From: Armigeres subalbatus | Lineage: Eukaryota; Arthropoda; Insecta; Diptera; Culicidae | NCBI RefSeq assembly: GCF_024139115.2 | Contig: NC_085139.1 | Coordinates: 65,825,203 to 65,889,202 of the forward strand | Direction of reading: 5' to 3' | Length of the DNA stretch: 64,000 bases | Part shown: piece after piece, positions 43,048-52,943 of the stretch | Layout of the letters: every line of letters starts with the position of its first letter | How positions within the stretch are numbered: the stretch's first letter is position 1 | Notes under the pieces: model-generated | What the model saw: the letters and a program-made list of their open reading frames with translations, nothing else | Databases searched by the model: none | Told to the model about the DNA's origin: nothing | Made by a program: the position numbers and the translations under genes

Positions 43048-43350
43048 CGTGGATTCTTTTTCGCATTTTTTATATCAATTTGTCCATTTCGAAACATGTG
43101 CTGTGCATATGCATAGCCAAGATGAGTTTCGTATGGCCGAGCTGCCAAATAATGTGCAATTAATTAGAAATTAAACTGAGATTTCAAGATTTGTGTGTTT
43201 AACCTATAAAATATGTGAGAATTCAACAGAAACACCTATTTTAATAATTAGTAGAGCAAATTCTTCTTATTTTCCAAAAAGAAAGTTTGTTCTCAATGTC
43301 AATAGAAAATTGTTTCAAGTTTCCATGCAAAAAACTTCACAACTTCCATT
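43048..43350. other. Non-coding spacer
   Basis: AT-rich; nothing recognised. Confidence 0.4.
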
Positions 43351-43836
43351 TCAAATACTTTGCGAGAAATTGTTTCGAATTTTATCAAGGAGTTCTTTTG
43401 AATATCCACGATAAATCTTAAAAACGAGAAATTCTATTAATGTCCGTCCGTCTTTTAACCCTACGTCTCCTAGGACAGCACCTTGACCCTCTACGTCGAG
43501 TACTGTCAGCCTTGGTCTTGTAGGACGTCTGAACACCCCTTGTCGTGTTTGAAGAACGGCTTGACGGACCCGGCGATCTGCTCCTTCGAAGACCTGCAAT
43601 ATCTTGCCTCGTACCCACTCACTACGCCTGCCACCGTTTACAACCAGTACAAGATCTCCGACCCTCAGCTGACGTTGAATTACTTCCCACGTGTCCCGCA
43701 AGATCTTTCGCGAATCAACTTTGTTGACCCCAGTTAGTTTCGCTCCACTAGAGTTTCCCAGAAGTAAATAATTAGGTGTCAAAGCCTCGGAATCTTCAGA
43801 GTCTATCGGTATGTATGTGTGGCCTCGAGTTGACAA
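43351..43836 (-). CDS. BEL integrase C-terminal DUF5641-like domain
   Basis: Open frame of 161 codons. It shows the LTPNYLLLG block, KILRDTWEVIQRQL, LRVGDLVLVVNGG and WVRGKILQVFEGAD, then VRQAVLQTRQGVFRRP with LTVLD. This order is typical of the domain that ends BEL/Pao polyproteins. The N-terminal residues are read from a shifted frame. The tail after LKDGRTLIEF is non-homologous. Confidence 0.85.
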   Translation of the reverse strand: MSTRGHTYIPIDSEDSEALTPNYLLLGNSSGAKLTGVNKVDSRKILRDTWEVIQRQLRVGDLVLVVNGGRRSEWVRGKILQVFEGADRRVRQAVLQTRQGVFRRPTRPRLTVLDVEGQGAVLGDVGLKDGRTLIEFLVFKIYRGYSKELLDKIRNNFSQSI

Positions 43837-43849
43837 TACTCTCTATTTC

Positions 43850-44032
43850 GACAACCAGCACGTAGTCGTCTTTCATAGGTAGCCATACCGCACTAACCTC
43901 TCCCAAGCGCCTCCATATGCGGAGCTCCTGGAAAAATGAAGCTCCACTTCGTTGTCGTACTCGTAAACGTCGGCCCATTTTTTGCCAATTTGCTCACGTA
44001 GAATGCGCTCGGCTCTTTGGAAATTAGTCCCG
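43850..44032 (-). pseudogene. BEL integrase core, part after the SINE
   Basis: Reads GTNFQRAERILREQIGK then YGGAWERLVR, where the Glu of GGAWE is the third catalytic acid. Frames shift after it. Confidence 0.8.
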
Positions 44033-44271
44033 TTCTTCTTCTCCTTCTTCTTCTTCATTGGCATTACATCTCCCACTGGGACATTGCCGCCTCGCAGCTT
44101 AGTGTTCATTAAGCACTTTCACAGTTATTAACAGCGAGGTTTCTAAGACAAGTTACCATTTTTCATTTGTTTATTTGTTTTGTCAAGACCGGCACCGGGA
44201 ATCAAACCAGCTACCCTCAGCATGGTCTTGCTTTGTAGTCGTGCATCTTGCCGCACGGCTAAGGAGGGCCC
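44033..44271 (-). mobile_element. Feilai-like SINE in BEL integrase
   Basis: Minus-strand SINE copy with a GAA-repeat tail at 44034-44055 and a tRNA-like head ending near 44271 (ggggccctccttagccgtgc). The integrase motif N-G-T-N is found on both sides (…SDNGTNN before and GTNF after), as expected from a TSD at that codon cluster. Confidence 0.85.
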
Positions 44272-44482
44272 CGTTATTATTATTAGTTCCGTTATCGCTA
44301 ATTAATCCAAGCGGCGAGCCACGACGACCGATGAATCGAAGGACACAGGAGATACAGGCTCGAAATGTGAGACATGTAAAGAGTGCGATCCACCTCTTCA
44401 CATTTGCTCGACCCACTTTCGTAAGAAGCGAACCAAAATAGTCCACACCCACATAGCTGAACGGACGAACATTTGTTGCCAA
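44272..44482 (-). pseudogene. BEL integrase core, part before the SINE
   Basis: Reads RPFSYVGVDYFGSLL (first catalytic Asp), WIALFTCLTFRA and GLISDNGTNN (second catalytic Asp), then hits the SINE. Upstream (44398-44780) a zinc-finger-like region is present in broken frames. Confidence 0.82.
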
Positions 44483-44589
44483 ACGAGCCGACTGAACTGC
44501 TTATCCGATCGATAGGTACTTGATTTTTGCTCGATGCGAACCCATTTGATTCGAGGATTCCCGTATCTCCGGGATAACACTCTCGCTGT

Positions 44590-45216
44590 ACGATTTATAA
44601 AATTGCACACTCTGCATCATTCAGCTCTTCTTGTGTGAGTGCTTGTTTATTTCGCCCAGGCTTAGCGATGTTGCGAAGAAAGCGTAAGACGTAGGCTAAG
44701 GTTCGTATGATCGTCGTCCACGATGAAAATCGTTCAAAATCTAAAATTAGCTGGAACACGAAATGTAGCATCAGCATCACCGATAATCTCGTATCTTTGG
44801 TTGTTGCTTCCTCGGACTCGGTTGCTTTCGGTTACTCTCCTTCTGGTAAACGCAGGAATCGTGGTTCATGGAACCATTGATTATCAGGGCTAAAATAGGA
44901 TCCTCAGGACGGCACCCATCGCCATTCATTGACATCCGTGATTTCTAATATATCTCCTACACGATGAGTTATCAAGGGTTTATAGCGCCGTTGATGCGAT
45001 CTGATCCATGACCTCGCTGTAGTCCGCCCAAAGAAATCTTTTGCAGAATACAACTGGATGATGGTTTTGGATAAACTTGAGTAGTCGCGCTCCAAGCACG
45101 CATCTTTGCAGCTCCATTCTTGGTATAGACATTGGTTTAGGCGGAGCCACCTTGGCCTTACCAGAGATCAAAGCACAATTGAACGTTCCATTTTCAGCGT
45201 AACTTCGAATGTACAC
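44590..45216 (-). pseudogene. BEL RNase H / A17-like region, broken
   Basis: The block [19 protein letters not shown], preceded by [12 protein letters not shown], is characteristic of BEL/Pao polyproteins. After a frame change [16 protein letters not shown] and [15 protein letters not shown] follow. Degenerate. Confidence 0.78.
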
Positions 45217-45336
45217 GGCGCAAGCGCAAACAATCTATGGTAGCTCGGGGACGGTTACTAGGTTACTCGATCATCCCAATCCTCGAAGACATCGTCACTT
45301 ATTGCTTCATCTCACTCGGTTTAAGCTAGCCACAAA

Positions 45337-45960
45337 TCATGCATCAACACTTTTTCGTGAATAATGAACAGCGCGAGTAATCCAAGAGAAACAAACAATG
45401 TCATGCCGTTTTGTCGGTCGAGAACCGTCGTCCAGTAGATTCCTCACCTCCTCACTCAGGCTAGCGGAGAAGCTCAATTCATCAGAACTTGATATCCATA
45501 GCATTCCTAGCACGCGATCCACTCGTTCGCCAGATTCTAGGCATAGATTCTTGCAATCTATTATGGCTGATTCCCCTAGTTCCTTCATCACCTTTTCACT
45601 GTTCGAGCTCCAATTTCGTAGATGGAATCCACCATTATGATGAACTAATCGAACCGCTGCTGATATGCTCATGGTTTCACTTTCAGTCCCGAAACTGTCG
45701 AGATAAGAGTCGACAAAATGGCTTTTCAGTATTCCTTCGACAGCCCTAGGGAATCGCTGGATGAGTTCTTTAGCATTCAGATATTTGACGTACTGCGCAG
45801 ATGCAGGCGAGCACGTTGCGCCGAACGTAGCAACGTCCATGAGGTAGATCTCTGCTGCTCTATCTGGCGTTTCGCTCCATAGGAAGCGCAGTGAATTCCT
45901 ATCAGCTGGAAGAATACGCAATTGGTGGAACATTTTCTCTTTATCTGCACTCACTGCCAA
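45337..45960 (-). CDS. BEL reverse transcriptase fragment with altered active site
   Basis: Open frame of 207 codons. It begins at the palm: VSADKEKMFHQLRILPADR (usual D-x-x-x-M-F-x-Q BEL motif), RFLWSE, then VATFGATCSPASAQYV. The catalytic box reads HFVDSYLDSF where BEL/Pao elements have YVDDYLDS, so the second catalytic Asp is Ser. The thumb (GGFHLRNWSSNSEKVM) follows. Polymerase activity is not expected. The N-terminal fingers are missing at about 46.0 kb, where an inverted-repeat insertion begins. Confidence 0.85.
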   Translation of the reverse strand: MAVSADKEKMFHQLRILPADRNSLRFLWSETPDRAAEIYLMDVATFGATCSPASAQYVKYLNAKELIQRFPRAVEGILKSHFVDSYLDSFGTESETMSISAAVRLVHHNGGFHLRNWSSNSEKVMKELGESAIIDCKNLCLESGERVDRVLGMLWISSSDELSFSASLSEEVRNLLDDGSRPTKRHDIVCFSWITRAVHYSRKSVDA

Positions 45961-46053
45961 GACAGACGTACAGACGGAAACGAAACATTACGGTTGGCAG
46001 AAGCGATACACCAGAAACTTTTGCTACCGCATCGCACACGTTCAATACTCGCA

Positions 46054-46298
46054 CAGAAAAAAATAATGAAAAGTAAACAGCGCGTAAAACTTGAAATGCG
46101 CAAATTTACGCTATTCTAAGCTGAAATGGTCGTCTTCCTAACAAGATTGCTTACAACTTGCATACAATATTGATGATTCACGTCAAATATTGTATACATT
46201 TAGGGTATATCCCGCATATAATTACGCTGATAATGGCGTTCCATTTATGTGCATGATTTATAGCGTAAATTTCAGTGGATTTTTCTATCTGTGCGTAC
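46054..46298. mobile_element. Possible MITE with CACAGA ends
   Basis: CACAGAAAAAAATAATG at the left and ggatttttctatctgtg at the right, with inner gcgcaaatttacgct / agcgtaaatttc arms. It sits between the BEL RT fragment and the foldback. The TSD is not resolved. Confidence 0.5.
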
Positions 46299-46308
46299 TC
46301 TTCGCCAT

Positions 46309-46574
46309 TGATCATCTACGGAGAGTGCTTCAAGGTCACTCCTGACAGAATCCAAGTTCCAAAGTACTCGCATTTTCGGGGGCACACCACTCGATACGGA
46401 TGCGGCGGACAACTGTCAATTTTGTTGATTCAGCTTTGCTGCGTCGCAGCATGCGTGAAAAAATGAAAATGACAGTTGTGCGTTACTTCCGTATCGAGTG
46501 GTGTGCCCCCGAAAACGCGAGCACTTTGAAACTTGGATTCTGTCAGGAGTGACCTTGAAGCACTCTCCGTAGAA
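46309..46574. repeat. Foldback with about 85-bp near-perfect arms
   Basis: Both arms contain ggagagtgcttcaaggtcac, ctgacagaatccaagtt and cgggggcacaccactcgata in opposite orientation with only about 4 differences, around a spacer of about 90 bp. The outer part of the arms resembles the adjacent BEL gag (ctgtcaggagtgacctt is repeated at 46577-46593). Confidence 0.85.
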
Positions 46575-46930
46575 CTGTCAGGAGTGACCTTAAATGACTG
46601 GCATTCCCGCAGTTTATGACCTTTTTTGTCACAATGTAGGCAAACATTGGACTTCTGTTGCGTTACAATCGGAATGGATGACCTGTCAGCATTGAACCCA
46701 TGTCAGTTTACATAGGCTTTCGGTTTCTCACGTCCAGTGCCAGTAGTTTTCCCGGAATCTGATTTATACAACACAACACTTGCAGCATCCTGCACAACAC
46801 CAGTCCAGTATTTGCTGAATGTTTTTAGATCTTCCACCGCTCGTCCACGCTTGAAAACCCGCCCACATTAGTTTCTGGTCCGCGGATAGTTTTGCTATTA
46901 GCTCCTGTTACCAACAACTTTGGAACAATG
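46575..46930 (-). pseudogene. BEL Gag fragment with zinc knuckle
   Basis: The minus strand encodes CLHCDKKGHKLREC (C-x2-C-x4-H-x4-C) near 46610-46655, followed by FKVTPDS. Upstream codons to about 46930 are in mixed frames. It is linked by orientation to the BEL RT fragment. Confidence 0.7.
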
Positions 46931-48206
46931 GTTCGATCCAATATGGAATACTTAAGGCTAGATTAGTTAGATTCAATTTCAAACTATTTATTTGAAGAAA
47001 TTGTTGTAAATATTACTTGATTAGTATAGGTTAGCAAGACACTAAATATAATGTTACCAAATTGAATTTATAAAACAAACTTAACAAACAAATTGAACGG
47101 TAAATTCAAAATACTGTTAACATCCGCTTAATCACCTAATTGACAATCGGATGTCGTAAAGTTGGCAGCATCGATTCCTGGAAAAAGAGGTAGACAGGAG
47201 AGCAAAAGGGAAAAGGAGAGCAAATATGAAGGCCTGGAGGAAGAGAGGGAAAAAGAGAAGAGGAGACCAGGAGGAGACGGAAGTTTTCGTGGTGCAAAAA
47301 AAAAGGAGTTCTTCGGAAGAATTCCCCCCGAGAATAGGGAATTCGATTGGAGTTGGCCGTATAAATAGTAGGAGTAATCGTGTTTTATCAAGCCCCCGTA
47401 TGGAATGTGCACCATCGTTCAGTACAGTATAGGGAGTAGTACTGAATCCCGAACGGACGACACCCCCCCCCCCTCTCGATAGATCGGCGAGTCCTGGTGC
47501 TGGTGGTTGCTGAGCCGCCGTAATTGTCACACCACACGCCCCGGTAAGCAGTGGACAAAGCTATGGAGGTGAGGGTTCAGCAAGGCCCGGTGGGTTCGAA
47601 GCCGCTTGCTGCTACCCAATATCCGATGTGCCACTGCGCCGGTTGCGAGCACGCGGAACGTCTACATGAAGTTTCAAACGAAACAAGGGCCAACAGTTCG
47701 GCTACAATACCACATCAAGCCATCATCAAGGTAACCCGCCAATAATGCCTCTCTCGCCTATCGACGTATCCTGAACGGCCGCAACGTTAAAATACCCCCC
47801 CCCCCTTTATATCGATCTCCTTAAAATAAATATATGTTTAATCTTATTCTGAATGTAATTGTAACTTTTGTTTTTATTAGAAAAAATGTCTTAATTGCTT
47901 TGTATTGGTCCACTGTTGTAACAAAGCTAAGGTATAGAAAGTGTGTCCTCCCGAGAATGTCGACCCTGTATTGAACCCCTGAGCTAGTCACTTCTTACAC
48001 TCCTGAAGTAAAGTAGGATTTGACAAATGCGTTCTTTCGTTCGCTGCCTCTATGTGATCACACAACTCTTGCACGTCCATTCCATACTCAAAAAGGGCAG
48101 GGTTTGCAGAAATCGCTCTCAAAAGATAACGAACAACGATAAAAAAAAGGCAAAAACCTTTGCGAATCATTATACAAGTTATTCGGATTAGCGGCGATGG
48201 GGTTTG
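46931..48206. other. Unassigned region, possible LTR or promoter debris
   Basis: Holds a TATAAATAG box on the plus strand at 47360-47368 and a TCAGT initiator-like word at 47419, too far apart for a canonical pair. There are C runs (near 47465 and 47790) and a purine-rich stretch at 47190-47290. It could include the 5' LTR of the BEL remnant, but no second copy was found in the window. Confidence 0.35.
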
Positions 48207-48448
48207 ATAAAACCACAGACAAACAGACGTAACTCTTCATATAAATTGTTCGAAAAAATATCGCCATACCTTTTTCAGAAAACACTCCTGCCACCTATTA
48301 TCAGAATCGCGGGAAACACAGTCGATCATAATTATTTTCTATTTGACGTTTGCTCCTAACGCATACTTCTATAAGAATCATCATCATCGGCATCAACACA
48401 GAAAACATTCAGCAGCATATTCATTTCATTCATTTATTTAGTTAACAT

Positions 48449-49488
48449 CTAAACAGATAACACTGAATCAACAATTTGACGCCACAATACACGGTTCGAG
48501 GCCGCATCTCTCCATCCTCGGATACGCCCCACGCTCGCCAAGTCGTTCTGCACCTGGTCTGCCCATCTCGCTCGCTGCGCTCCACGCCGTCTCGTACCTG
48601 CCGGATCGGAAGCGAACACCATCTTTGCAGGGTTGCTGTCCAGCATTCTTGCAACATGTCCTGCCCATCGTACCCTTCCGGCTTTAGCTACCTTCTGGAT
48701 ACTGGGATCGCCGTAGAGTTGGGCGAGCTCATGGTTCATTCTTCGCCGCCACACCGTCTTCTTGCACACAGCCAAAGATGGCCCTAAGCACCCGTCTCTC
48801 GAATACTCCGAGTGCTTGCAAGTCCTCCTCGAGCATTGTCCATGTTTCATGTGCGTAGAGGACTACCGGTCTTATTAACGTCTTGTACATGACACATTTG
48901 GTGCGGTGGCGAATCTTTTTCGACCGCAGTTTCTTCTGGAGCCCGTAGTAGGCCCGACTTCCACAGATGATGCGCCTTCGTATTTCACGACTAACGTTGT
49001 TGTCAGCCGTTAGCAAGGATCCGAGGTAGACGAATTCCTCGACCACCTCGAAGGTATCCCCGTCTATCGTAACACTGCTTCCCAGGCGGGCCCTGTCGCG
49101 CTCGGTTTCGCCCACAAGCATGTACTTTGTCTTTGACGCATTCAACACCAGTCCAACTTTTCACTTCACGTTTCAGGCGGGTGTACAGTTCTGCCACCTT
49201 TGCAAATGTTCGGCCGACAATGTCCATGTCATCCGCGAAGCAAATAAATTGACTGGATCTGTTGAAAATCGTACCCCGGCTGTTACACCCGGCTCTCCGC
49301 ATGACACCTTCTAGCGCAATGTTGAACAACAGGCACGAAAGTCCGTCACCTTGTCTTAGTCCCCGGCGCGATTCGAACGAACTGGAGTGTTCGCCCGAAA
49401 TCTTCACACAGTTTTGCACACCATCCACCGTTGCTTTGATCAGTCTGGTAAGCTTCCCAGGAAGCTGTTCTCGTCCATAATTTTCCAT
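48449..49488 (-). pseudogene. RTE copy 4 RT, catalytic and C-terminal part, frameshifted
   Basis: Frame 49003-49488 carries SRRGLRQGDGLSCLLFN and the catalytic FADDMDIV. Frame 48729-49148 carries LNASKTKYMLVGE, VYLGSLLTADNNVSREI and RPVVLYAHETWTMLEED. Frame 48449-48850 carries RRMNHELAQLYGD and RWAGHVARM. Adjacent frames overlap at breaks near 49150 and 48770. Confidence 0.88.
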
Positions 49489-49501
49489 AGCTCTACGCGG
49501 T

Positions 49502-51295
49502 CTATACTGTCGTATGCCGCCTTGAAATCAACGAACAGATGGTGCGTTGGGACCTGGTATTCACGGCATTTTGAAGGATTTGCCGTACAGTAAAGATCTG
49601 GTCCGTTGTCGAGCGACCGTCAACGAAGCCGGCTTGATAACTTCCCACGAACTCGTTCACTAATGGTGACAGACGACGGAAGATGATCTGGGATATCACT
49701 TTGTAGGCGGCATTAAGGATGGTGATCGCTCGAAAGTTCTCACACTCTAGTTTGTCGCCTTTCTTGTAGATGGGGCATATAACCCCTTCCTTCCACTCCT
49801 CCGGTAGCTGTTCGGTTTCCCAGATTCTGACTATCAGTTTGTGCAGGCAAGTGGCCAGATTTTCCGGGCCCATCTTGATGAGCTCAGCTCCGATACCATC
49901 CTTACCAGCTGCTTTATTGGTCTTTAGCTGTTGAATGGCATCCTTAACTTCCCTCAAGGTGGGGGCTGGTTGGCTTCCATCGTCCGCTGAACTGACGTAG
50001 TCATCTCCTCCGCTGCCTTGACTTTCACTGCCTGTACTCTCAGCGCCATTCAGATGTTCCTCGTAGTGCTGCTTCCACCTTTCGATCACCACACGTTCGT
50101 CCGTCAAGATGCTCCCATCCTTATCCCGGCACATTTCGGCTCGCGGCACGAAGCCTTTGCGGGATGCGTTGAGCTTCTGATAGAACTTGCGTGTATCTTG
50201 AGAACGGCACAGCTGTTCCATCTCCTCGCACTCCGCTTCTTCCAGGCGGCGTTTCTTCTCCTGAAAAAGGCGGGTCTGCTGTCTCCGCTTCCGTCTATAA
50301 CGTTTCACGTTCTGCCGGGTACCTTGCTGCAGCGCGACCGCCCGCGCTGCGTCCTTCTCCTCCAGAATCTGTCTGCACTCTTCGTCGAACCAATCGTTCC
50401 GTCGACTTCGACCCATATACCCGACGTTGTTCTCCGCTGCATCGTTAATGGCTGCTTTGACTGTATTCCAGCAGTCCTCAAGAGGGGCCCCATCGAGCTC
50501 ACCCTCTTCCGGCAACGCTGCCTCGAGATGCTGCGCGTATGCAGTGGCGACATCAGGTTGCTTCAGTCGCTCTAGGTCGTACCGCGGCGGTCGTCGGTAC
50601 CGAACATTGTTGATGACGGATAGTTTTGGGCGCAGTTTAACCATCACCAGATAGTGGTCAGAGTCGATGTTAGCGCCACGATATGTTCTGACGTCGATAA
50701 TGTCGGAGAAGTGCCGTCCATCAATCAGAACGCGGTCGATTTGTGATTCTGTCTGCAGTGGTGATCTCCAGGTGTACCGATACGGGAGGCTGTGTTGGAA
50801 GTAGGTGCTGCGAATGGCCATATTCTTGGAGGCGGCGAAATCAATTAGTCGTAGGCCGTTTTCGTTCGTCAGCCGGTGAGCGCTGAACTTTCCAATAGTC
50901 GGTCTAAACTCCTCCTCTTGGCCGACCTGAGCGTTCAAATCTCCTATGATGATTTTGACGTCGTGGCTTGGGCAGCTGTCGTACTCACGTTCCAGCTGCG
51001 CGTAGAATGCGTCCTTATCATCATCAGTGCTTCCGGAGTGTGGGCTATGGACGTTGATTATGCTGAAGTTGAAGAACCGGCCTTTGATCCTCAACTTGCA
51101 CATTCTTTCATTGATCGGCCACCACCCGATCACGCGCCTTTGCATATCGCCCATCACTATGAAAGCTGTTCCCAGCTCGTGTGTGTTGCCGCAGCTCTGA
51201 TAGATGGTATGATTACCTCTAAACGTTCGCACCATTGATCCCTTCCAACAAACCTCCTGCAGCGCTACGATGCCGAATCCACGGTCCTTGAGCAC
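49502..51295 (-). CDS. RTE copy 4 endonuclease and RT N-terminal half
   Basis: Open frame of 597 codons; the same frame reads on upstream to about 51395 (SDWKLGSWNCKS), so it is limited by lack of a start, not by a stop. Endonuclease: VALQEVCWKG, FSIINVHSPH, IIIGDLNAQVGQ, IDRVLIDGRHF and NIDSDHYLVMV (about residues 1-230). A long basic Gln/Arg linker follows (VKRYRRKRRQQTR). RT: LKTNKAAGKDGIGAELI, KKGDKLECENFRAITIL and DGRSTTDQIF. It ends at a frameshift at the FVDFKAAYD block. Confidence 0.92.
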   Translation of the reverse strand: MLKDRGFGIVALQEVCWKGSMVRTFRGNHTIYQSCGNTHELGTAFIVMGDMQRRVIGWWPINERMCKLRIKGRFFNFSIINVHSPHSGSTDDDKDAFYAQLEREYDSCPSHDVKIIIGDLNAQVGQEEEFRPTIGKFSAHRLTNENGLRLIDFAASKNMAIRSTYFQHSLPYRYTWRSPLQTESQIDRVLIDGRHFSDIIDVRTYRGANIDSDHYLVMVKLRPKLSVINNVRYRRPPRYDLERLKQPDVATAYAQHLEAALPEEGELDGAPLEDCWNTVKAAINDAAENNVGYMGRSRRNDWFDEECRQILEEKDAARAVALQQGTRQNVKRYRRKRRQQTRLFQEKKRRLEEAECEEMEQLCRSQDTRKFYQKLNASRKGFVPRAEMCRDKDGSILTDERVVIERWKQHYEEHLNGAESTGSESQGSGGDDYVSSADDGSQPAPTLREVKDAIQQLKTNKAAGKDGIGAELIKMGPENLATCLHKLIVRIWETEQLPEEWKEGVICPIYKKGDKLECENFRAITILNAAYKVISQIIFRRLSPLVNEFVGSYQAGFVDGRSTTDQIFTVRQILQNAVNTRSQRTICSLISRRHTTV

Positions 51296-52025
51296 ATCGG
51301 CGAGTATGCGTGTGCTCCCGATGAAGTTGAGAGATTTGCAGTTCCACGAACCGAGTTTCCAATCGCTAGTCCCTTTTCGTCGCAGTGGTCTTCGCCGATG
51401 GTTCCGGTCCGTACTCTCTTGTTGATTATTCGTTGTGTAAGTTTTTTAAGGCTATCTTGCAGGGCCCGACACCAAATCCCTGAATTTCCGGAGGTCCATT
51501 CCTCCTTATTTCCGGTGTACCATGGTGCAAAGTTTCATTTAGAGTCCCTCGCTGGCACTCAGACGATGATCAGCCGCCCCTAACATAGAGAACAGACGCT
51601 GTTGTGAGCCGATCCTGACATGGAGAACAGACGCTCAATAAGATTTGCACCTCCGGAAGAGCAAACCCCTTCCCTGTCAGCATACGACCATAGTTCCCAC
51701 CGGGGTTGGTTACCCGATCTTCCCTAAGGTTGCTCGTATCCCGGCCAGCACCGCGGGGAGGTAGGGATAGGAGTTGCTGGGTAAGAGGCTAAGGACCGCG
51801 AGATGGGGTCTATTTTATTCCTTCAGGTACGCGAAGTACCAATGGTACGCTTTACCCAGCATTTGCCGTGCCAGCAGCATATACACTAATCAAATGTCAA
51901 AGCGATTATACACTAGCGCCTCTCTTAGCACAATCGCGTTACACAGATGAATTTTAAATCAACCGTTAAACACGTGAACGATGTTGAAATGAGAAGTGTT
52001 ACGTCTATTTGTCTGTGATAAAACG

Positions 52026-52565
52026 CTTTGTTCTCGCTCATTTCATGTTGGGGACCATATTTTTTTCACACAGCTGGGTAAAACAAGTTGAAATGCATCA
52101 TCAGAAGCCGTGCCCCCGCAATTGAGGCTTATTGAAAGAAATGTATCATGGGTTGTAGCCCCCGAATCAGTTCATTATCCTAACAGCTACCGAAAAACGT
52201 CTCTCACGGTATGCTACTTATCGAGAGTGTATACAGACATGATAATAGTGAGAGATTTGCTCATTCTTCTTTGGATGCAAACTTATCTCCTCGAACAGCA
52301 GGCATCGTTCTTTTTTTTCCTATGCGACCCTCCACTCTCCCCTACACCAAAAGCTCTATGATTGAGCCTCCTGAAAATGGCCGCATCTATGTTCTCAGAA
52401 AATTGGCAACACAAAAAAAAACTTACAGTTAGACTTATTGCTGAGAACTAAAATTAACAAAAATAATAAAGGCAGTGGAGCAAAAAGACATGAAAACTGC
52501 CATTGTGTTTTCAGTGGACATTAGTCCTTTTAAAAAACACATTAATTTAATTTAATACAAATGTT
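52026..52565. other. Non-coding spacer
   Basis: No gene recognised; AT-rich with a T run near 52310. Confidence 0.4.
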
Positions 52566-52943
52566 TATACATAAATAAATCTTTGGAGGGTTAATATATT
52601 GCATTGGTAATATATATCAAAAGTATACTAATGTTATTTTTCAAATATTGCCTGACACTATTTTTGAAACTGTATCTATTTCTTATGCGCTGCAAGTCTT
52701 GAGGAAGACTGTTAAACTTTGATGGGCCAATAATTGAAAATCGTTTCTGACCAAAACTGGAATTTGTACAAGATTGTTTACTCGCCTTGTGTTATGAATT
52801 CGAAGTGAAGTTGTTTGTAATGCAAAGTTATGATGGATAGTTGTGTTATTGATAAAATCATGAACAAGCATAAGAGCTTGTAGTTCACATACTCCAATTA
52901 GTTATGAGGTAAGTTCGAATATAGATTGACTGAAGGATAAAGC

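Larger units (their letters stand above)
43351..46930 (-). mobile_element. BEL/Pao LTR retrotransposon remnant
   Basis: The minus strand runs from Gag knuckle (about 46.6 kb) through RT (45.3-46.0 kb), RNase H/A17-like region (44.6-45.2 kb), integrase (43.9-44.5 kb) and a C-terminal DUF5641-like domain (43.35-43.84 kb). It is interrupted by a SINE in the integrase and by inverted-repeat insertions between RT and Gag. No LTR pair was identified with confidence. Confidence 0.85.
48421..51871 (-). mobile_element. RTE-like retrotransposon copy 4, full length
   Basis: The 11-bp exact TSD CAGCAGCATAT lies at 48410-48420 and 51872-51882, inside MITE copy C. The minus strand has a 5' UTR of about 450 bp, endonuclease plus RT, and an AATG-rich tail (aaataaatgaatgaaatga). 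Length is 3,451 bp. At least three frameshifts in RT inactivate it. Fragments of the same family occur at 24.4, 28-30.5, 33.1 and 41.1-42.4 kb. Confidence 0.92.
48215..52017. mobile_element. ACAGACAAACAGAC-family element (copy C) split by RTE copy 4
   Basis: The left end ACAGACAAACAGACGTAAC and right end GTTACGTCTATTTGTCTGTG are flanked by ATAAAACC (48207-48214) and ATAAAACG (52018-52025), an 8-bp TSD with one mismatch. Without the RTE insertion its own sequence is about 340 bp, non-coding. Confidence 0.8.

Noticed and set aside
47355..47430. TATAAATAG plus TCAGT as a promoter
   Set aside because: The spacing of about 60 nt is twice the usual distance and no downstream gene is seen.
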